From: an uncultured Hyphomicrobiales bacterium
GTDB lineage: Bacteria > Pseudomonadota > Alphaproteobacteria > Rhizobiales > Beijerinckiaceae
DNA length: 9,874 nt
Direction of reading: 5' to 3'
Assembly (NCBI GenBank): GCA_903916165.1
Contig: CAIWVR010000147.1
Location: 1-9,874, forward strand
Made by a program: the position numbers and the translations under genes. Below the pieces are notes generated by a model. The model was not told where the DNA came from and did not search any database. It saw only the letters and a program-made list of their open reading frames with translations. This document shows, in pieces, positions 6,297 through 9,874 of this stretch (the stretch's first letter is position 1; every line of letters begins with the position of its first letter).

Positions 6297-7850
6297 ATGT
6301 ACAGGAACCTGCTCTCGGTCGCCGGCATGACGCTGCTGTCGCGCGTGACGGGGTTCCTGCGCGATGTCGTGCTCGGTGCCATTCTCGGTGCCGGCGCACT
6401 GGCCGATGCCTTCTACATCGCCTTCCGGCTGCCCAATCATTTCCGCGCCATTTTCGGGGAAGGCGCCTTCAACGCGGCCTTCGTGCCAAGCTATGCGCGC
6501 GTGCTGGAGACACAGGGCGACGATCATGCCCGCCGCTTTGGCGGACAGATCCTGTCGCTGCTGCTGATCTCGCAGATCGTGCTGCTTGGCCTCGCGTGGA
6601 GCTTCACGACTGAACTCGTCGCCCTGCTGGCACCGGGGCTCGCCGAACGGCCCGAACAATTCGCCCTCGCCGTGACGATGACGCGCATCACATTCCCCTA
6701 TCTCACCTGCGTCACGCTGGTGACGCTGCTGTCGGGCGTGCTCAACACGCACGGCAAATTCGCCGCCGCGGCCTTTGCGCCAGTGCTGCTCAATCTCGTG
6801 ATGGTCGGCTTTCTCCTCATCGCCTTTCTGTTTCCAAACGCCGGCGTCGCCGCGAGTTTCGGCATTGCGGCCGCGGGCGTTCTCGAACTCGCGCTGCTGA
6901 TCGGCGCGGCCAGACGTGCCCGCGTTCTGAGCCCGCTGGTGCGCCCACGCTGGAGCGCCGACACAAAGCAGTTCTTCAAAGCGCTTGGCCCCGCCGTGAT
7001 CGGCTCGGCAGGCGTGCAGATCGCCATGTTCGCCGACACGATCATCGGCTCGCTGCTGCCCACGGGGGGCGTCTCGTCGATCTATTACGCGGACCGCATC
7101 TATCAATTGCCGATCGGCGTCATCGGCATTGCGGCAGGCACCGTGTTGCTGCCGGAGATGAGCCGGCGTCTGGCGGGGGGCGACGAGAGCGGCGCCTTTC
7201 ACGCGCAGAACCGGACGATGGCGCTCACCATCGCGCTCTCGGCCCCCTTCTTCGTCGCCTTCACGCTGATCCCCGATGTCATCATGCGCGGCGTCTTCCA
7301 GCGCGGTGCCTTCACCGAAGAGGCGGCGCAGGCGTCCGCCCGCGTGCTGGCCGCCTATGGCTACGGCCTCTTCGCCATCGTGCTGATCCGCTCGGCAGTG
7401 GCGAGCTTTCAATCGCGCGGCGACACGCGCACGCCGATGTTCGTATCGCTCACTGCCGTCGCCTTCAATGTCGCGCTGAAGATCGTGCTTTTCACGCCTT
7501 TCGGCGCGGCTGGCCTTGCCGCCGCAACAGCCGCAGGTGCCTGGGTGAATTTCAGCCTGCTGGTGATCCTGGCGCGCCGCGCGGGGGCGATGCGCTTCGA
7601 CCCGCTGCTGGGCAAGGTCGCGCTGGCGAGCGGGCTGGCGGCCCTGGCACTGGCGGCGGTCGCCGTTTTCGGGCGTGCGCCCTCAGCGGAGCTGGCTGGC
7701 CGCTTCGAGGGCCTTGACGCCGAGGCGCAGCTTGCCATCCTGGGCTTGTCGGGGATGCTCGTCTACGGGCTGGCCCTGTGGGCCCTCTTGCGGGCCTTCG
7801 GGGTGAGCGCCACCAAACTGCGTCCGCCTGCGCGCAAGCCGCCGGTGTGA
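6297..7850 (+). CDS. murJ: Lipid II flippase MurJ (MviN)
   Basis: A 517-aa member of the MOP exporter superfamily, close to the 511 aa of E. coli MurJ, with hydrophobic segments throughout consistent with 14 membrane helices. MurJ flips lipid II across the inner membrane for peptidoglycan synthesis. Residues known to be essential in E. coli are conserved: Arg16 (LLSRVTGF), Arg22 (LRDVV), Asp37 (ADAFYIAF), Arg50 (PNHFRAIFGEG) and Arg267 (YYADRIYQLP, equivalent to Arg270). This supports a true lipid II flippase rather than a distant MOP paralogue. The ATG lies 2 bp after the glycosyltransferase stop. No clear Shine-Dalgarno is visible, so translation is probably coupled. The open frame upstream to 5640 is a shadow of the glycosyltransferase gene. 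In many alphaproteobacteria murJ lies near glnD and trpS; here it does not. Confidence 0.95.
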   Translation: MYRNLLSVAGMTLLSRVTGFLRDVVLGAILGAGALADAFYIAFRLPNHFRAIFGEGAFNAAFVPSYARVLETQGDDHARRFGGQILSLLLISQIVLLGLAWSFTTELVALLAPGLAERPEQFALAVTMTRITFPYLTCVTLVTLLSGVLNTHGKFAAAAFAPVLLNLVMVGFLLIAFLFPNAGVAASFGIAAAGVLELALLIGAARRARVLSPLVRPRWSADTKQFFKALGPAVIGSAGVQIAMFADTIIGSLLPTGGVSSIYYADRIYQLPIGVIGIAAGTVLLPEMSRRLAGGDESGAFHAQNRTMALTIALSAPFFVAFTLIPDVIMRGVFQRGAFTEEAAQASARVLAAYGYGLFAIVLIRSAVASFQSRGDTRTPMFVSLTAVAFNVALKIVLFTPFGAAGLAAATAAGAWVNFSLLVILARRAGAMRFDPLLGKVALASGLAALALAAVAVFGRAPSAELAGRFEGLDAEAQLAILGLSGMLVYGLALWALLRAFGVSATKLRPPARKPPV

Positions 7851-7861
7851 CGCGCCCGGCG

Positions 7862-7882
7862 ACGCCCTTGGCAGAAGGGCGT
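7862..7882 (+). terminator. Hairpin after murJ, possible weak terminator
   Basis: A perfect 8-bp stem, ACGCCCTT (7862-7869) / AAGGGCGT (7875-7882), has a 5-nt loop and starts 11 bp after the murJ stop. The following bases are GCTTGCGG, with no T-run, so termination would be inefficient or factor-dependent. It marks the likely end of the GT2-murJ unit, with possible readthrough towards panCB. Confidence 0.4.
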
Positions 7883-7903
7883 GCTTGCGGGCGCGGCGCT
7901 GCT

Positions 7904-8180
7904 GTGGCCTTTAAACTCTATGTCTTTGACACCTATGGCACGCTGTCCGACGTCCATTCCGCCGTCGCCCGCCACCTATGCGCTGATCGAGGCCCGTTTC
8001 GGCAGTGCTCCGGCCGAGGTCTGCTTCCTCTCGTCCAACCGCTGGGATATAGCGGGCGCGACCGCATTCGGCCTGCGCTGCATCTGGGTGAACCGCCTCG
8101 GTCTGCCCGACGAATATGCAGAGCTGGCCCCGTCTGCGGTGGTGGGCAGCCTCGAGGGGCTGCTTGCACTTGACCCGTGA
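7904..8180 (+). pseudogene. Remnant of type II (L-2-) haloacid dehalogenase, large internal deletion plus frameshift
   Basis: Two ends of one HAD-superfamily gene survive in different frames. The first part (GTG at 7904 to about 7975) reads KLYVFDTYGTL then DVHSAVARH, the motif I segment with the nucleophile Asp of type II haloacid dehalogenases. The second part (about 7962-8180, another frame) reads PSPATYALIEARFG, VCFLSSNRWDIAGATAFG and WVNRLGLPDEYAELAP, the family's C-terminal third with motif III. Together they make about 96 residues against a usual 220-240, so about 125-145 residues are missing, including the middle motif and cap domain. The frame also changes at the join, so neither reading frame can give an active enzyme. 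The join falls in CCGTCGCCCGCCAC (7962-7975), which reads sensibly as SAVARH in one frame and PSPAT in the other. No ribosome site is visible before the GTG. It lies between murJ and panC. Confidence 0.85.
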
Positions 8181-8205
8181 ATGCCATGCCAGGGACGGAA
8201 TGGGA

Positions 8206-9066
8206 ATGAAGCAGCCTGTGATCCTCAACGATGTCGCCACGCTGCGCGCGCTGGTCGCGACCTGGCGCCGGGCGGGCGACACGATTGCGCTGGTGCCGAC
8301 CATGGGCGCGCTGCATGCGGGCCATGTCTCGCTGGGCAAGATCGCCAGGGCGCGCGCCAGGCGCGTGATCTATTCGATCTTCGTCAACCCGACGCAATTT
8401 GCGCCCCACGAGGATTTTGCAGCCTATCCGCGCACCTTTGAGGACGATATTGCCCGGCTTGCCGCCCTGGGCGCCGACGCGGTTTTCGCGCCCACCTCCG
8501 CGATCATATATCCGGCGGGCTTTGTCACGACCGTGTCGCTGAAAGGCCCGGCCATTGCGGAGCTGGAAGACCGCTTCCGCCCGACGCATTTCGCCGGCGT
8601 TGCCACAATCGTGTCGAAGCTGCTGATCCAGTGCATGCCCGACATTGCCATTTTCGGCGAGAAGGATTTCCAGCAGCTCGCAGTCATCCGCCAGATGGCG
8701 CGCGACCTCGACCTGCCGACGCAGATCGAAGGCGCACCAACGCTGCGCGAGGCAGACGGCCTCGCCATATCATCGCGCAATGTCTATCTCTCGGCAGCCG
8801 AGCGCGCCGCGGCACCGCTCCTGCATCGTGTGATGCGTGAGGCGGCCAGCGCCATTGCCGCTGGCGAAAATCCGTCCGGCGTGCTGGACTATAGCCGCCA
8901 GCGCATTGAACGGGGCGGCTTCTCGCTCGACTATCTGGACTGGCGCGATGCCGCCACAATGGGCGCACCCGCGCCCGACCGCCCGTCCCGCCTGCTGGTG
9001 GCAGCGCGCATCGGCACCACGCGGCTGATCGACAATCTGGCCGTTCCTGCGGGAGAGAAGGCATGA
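8206..9066 (+). CDS. panC: Pantothenate synthetase (pantoate--beta-alanine ligase)
   Basis: PanC joins pantoate and beta-alanine using ATP, the last step of pantothenate (vitamin B5) synthesis, in the cytoplasm. The product is 286 aa, about the family's usual 280-285. Family motifs in order are [11 protein letters not shown] (HxGH nucleotide-binding signature), [28 protein letters not shown], and [16 protein letters not shown] (KMSKS-like region). Two in-frame ATGs, at 8200 and 8206, are both possible. I prefer 8206 because it leaves room for the purine stretch AGGGACGGA at 8191-8199, but 8200 would add only two residues. Open sequence further upstream overlaps the dehalogenase remnant and is unlike PanC. 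The stop overlaps panB in ATGA (9063-9066), so the two are translationally coupled. No separate promoter is obvious, so it may lie within the dehalogenase remnant or transcription may come from murJ. Confidence 0.95.
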   Translation: MKQPVILNDVATLRALVATWRRAGDTIALVPTMGALHAGHVSLGKIARARARRVIYSIFVNPTQFAPHEDFAAYPRTFEDDIARLAALGADAVFAPTSAIIYPAGFVTTVSLKGPAIAELEDRFRPTHFAGVATIVSKLLIQCMPDIAIFGEKDFQQLAVIRQMARDLDLPTQIEGAPTLREADGLAISSRNVYLSAAERAAAPLLHRVMREAASAIAAGENPSGVLDYSRQRIERGGFSLDYLDWRDAATMGAPAPDRPSRLLVAARIGTTRLIDNLAVPAGEKA

Positions 9067-9874
9067 GCTACGCGACCGACGCCCCGAAAAAGGACCTGAC
9101 CCTGACAGAACTCGGACGCATGCGCGCCCAGGCGGAAAAGATCGCCATGGTCACCTGCTATGACGCGACCTTCGCCACCGTGCTGGAGCGCGCGGGCGTC
9201 GACGTATTGCTGGTGGGCGACTCGCTGGGCAATGTCATCCAGGGGCAGAAGACCACGCTGCCGGTGACGCTCGAGCAGATGGAATATCACACCGCCTGCG
9301 TGGCGCGCGCGGGCACGGCCTGCTTCATCGTCGCCGACATGTCGTTTGGCTCCTATCAGGAAAGCCCCGACCAGGCGTTCCGCAATGCCGCACGTCTCAT
9401 GGCAGCGGGCGCACAAATGGTGAAGCTGGAGGGCGGTGCCCATGTCGCACCGACCGTGCGCTTTCTCGTCGAGCGCGGCGTGCCAGTCTGTGCGCATGTC
9501 GGGCTGACGCCACAATCCGTGCACCAGCTCGGCGGCTATCGCGTGCAAGGCAAGGACACAGAATCCGCGCGCGTACTGCACGACGATTCCCGCGCGCTGG
9601 AAGATGCGGGCGCGGCGATGATCGTGCTTGAGATGATGCCCGCGAGTTTGGGCCGGAGCATCACGCAGGCGCTGGCGCGCATGGCGACCATCGGCATCGG
9701 CGCCGGCCCCGATTGCGCGGGCCAGGTGCTGGTGCTGCACGACATGCTCGGTGTGTTCCCCGGCAAGAAGCCACGTTTCACCAAGAATTTCATGACAGGC
9801 GCGGAGTCGATCGAAGCCGCCGTGCGGGCTTACGTGCAGGACGTGAAAAGCGGCGCGTTTCCGGCGCCGGAGCA
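9063..9874 (+). CDS. panB: 3-methyl-2-oxobutanoate hydroxymethyltransferase, 3' end cut off by window edge
   Basis: PanB transfers a hydroxymethyl group from methylene-tetrahydrofolate to alpha-ketoisovalerate, giving ketopantoate, the first committed step of pantothenate synthesis; a separate reductase (not in this window) makes pantoate for PanC. The frame stays open to the window end, giving about 270 codons. The last residues (KSGAFPAPE) match the usual end of the protein, so only a few codons are lost. Metal-binding segments are [15 protein letters not shown] and KLEGG, and the catalytic Glu is in [26 protein letters not shown] and IGIGAG are also typical. The ATG overlaps the panC stop (ATGA), with GGGAGAG starting 12 bp upstream. 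No signal peptide or membrane segment is present. Confidence 0.95.
   Translation, partial: MSYATDAPKKDLTLTELGRMRAQAEKIAMVTCYDATFATVLERAGVDVLLVGDSLGNVIQGQKTTLPVTLEQMEYHTACVARAGTACFIVADMSFGSYQESPDQAFRNAARLMAAGAQMVKLEGGAHVAPTVRFLVERGVPVCAHVGLTPQSVHQLGGYRVQGKDTESARVLHDDSRALEDAGAAMIVLEMMPASLGRSITQALARMATIGIGAGPDCAGQVLVLHDMLGVFPGKKPRFTKNFMTGAESIEAAVRAYVQDVKSGAFPAPE

Noticed and set aside
5167..6399. 410-codon minus-strand open frame opposite the glycosyltransferase
   Set aside because: The plus-strand product has all GT2 motifs; the antisense product is His/Asp/Arg-rich nonsense.
6210..7412. 400-codon minus-strand open frame opposite murJ
   Set aside because: It is a shadow of murJ, with charged low-complexity sequence and no domain signal.
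7926..7931. Perfect TTGACA as a -35 box for panCB
   Set aside because: It arises from codons of the conserved VFDT motif of the dehalogenase remnant, and no -10 element lies 16-18 bp downstream.
8931..9740. 269-codon minus-strand open frame opposite panC/panB
   Set aside because: Both plus-strand genes are unmistakable; the antisense product is unlike any family I know.
1..9874. Mobile element, phage, CRISPR or defence system
   Set aside because: No transposase, integrase, spaced direct repeats, long terminal inverted repeats or defence-type domains were seen; gene content and base use look uniform and chromosomal.

Overview
The window is GC-rich, almost wholly coding, and looks like chromosomal sequence from an alphaproteobacterium, most likely of the Hyphomicrobiales (Rhizobiales). 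The superoxide dismutase resembles the rhizobial Fe/Mn-type enzymes as I remember them, and panC-panB overlap by an ATGA junction. Species and genus cannot be read from the sequence. I see no tRNA, rRNA, insertion sequence, CRISPR array, phage gene or replication origin.

Layout. Positions 1-2099 (+) hold an oligopeptidase B (S9 serine peptidase) missing only its first few codons. It converges on a minus-strand gene (3343-2096) for an uncharacterised membrane-anchored protein with a Pro/Glu/Ala-rich linker and a conserved-looking C-terminus. The two stop codons share one CTAG. That gene diverges from sodB (3619-4218, +), which ends in a good intrinsic terminator. A YdjC/ChbG/HpnK-type deacetylase follows on the minus strand (5134-4316). 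Divergent from it are a membrane-anchored GT2 polyprenyl-phosphate glycosyltransferase (5287-6294) and murJ (6297-7850), separated by 2 bp. Next comes a clearly broken type II haloacid dehalogenase gene (7904-8180). The window ends with panC (8206-9066) and panB (9063 to the window end), two pantothenate pathway genes.

How the genes may work together. panC and panB act in one pathway (ketopantoate formation and pantothenate synthesis). The deacetylase, GT2 enzyme and MurJ flippase all belong to families acting on sugars or polyprenyl-linked sugars at the inner membrane. By analogy with Francisella FlmF2/NaxD, the GT2 and deacetylase could make a polyprenyl-phosphate amino sugar for envelope or lipid A modification; this is inference. 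Their divergent intergenic region carries clustered TTGC/GCAA palindromes that could be an operator.

Most of the window is ordinary housekeeping sequence. The points most worth a second look are the deacetylase/GT2/murJ neighbourhood, the dehalogenase remnant whose deletion junction lies in a short stretch readable as both flanks, and the uncharacterised membrane protein.
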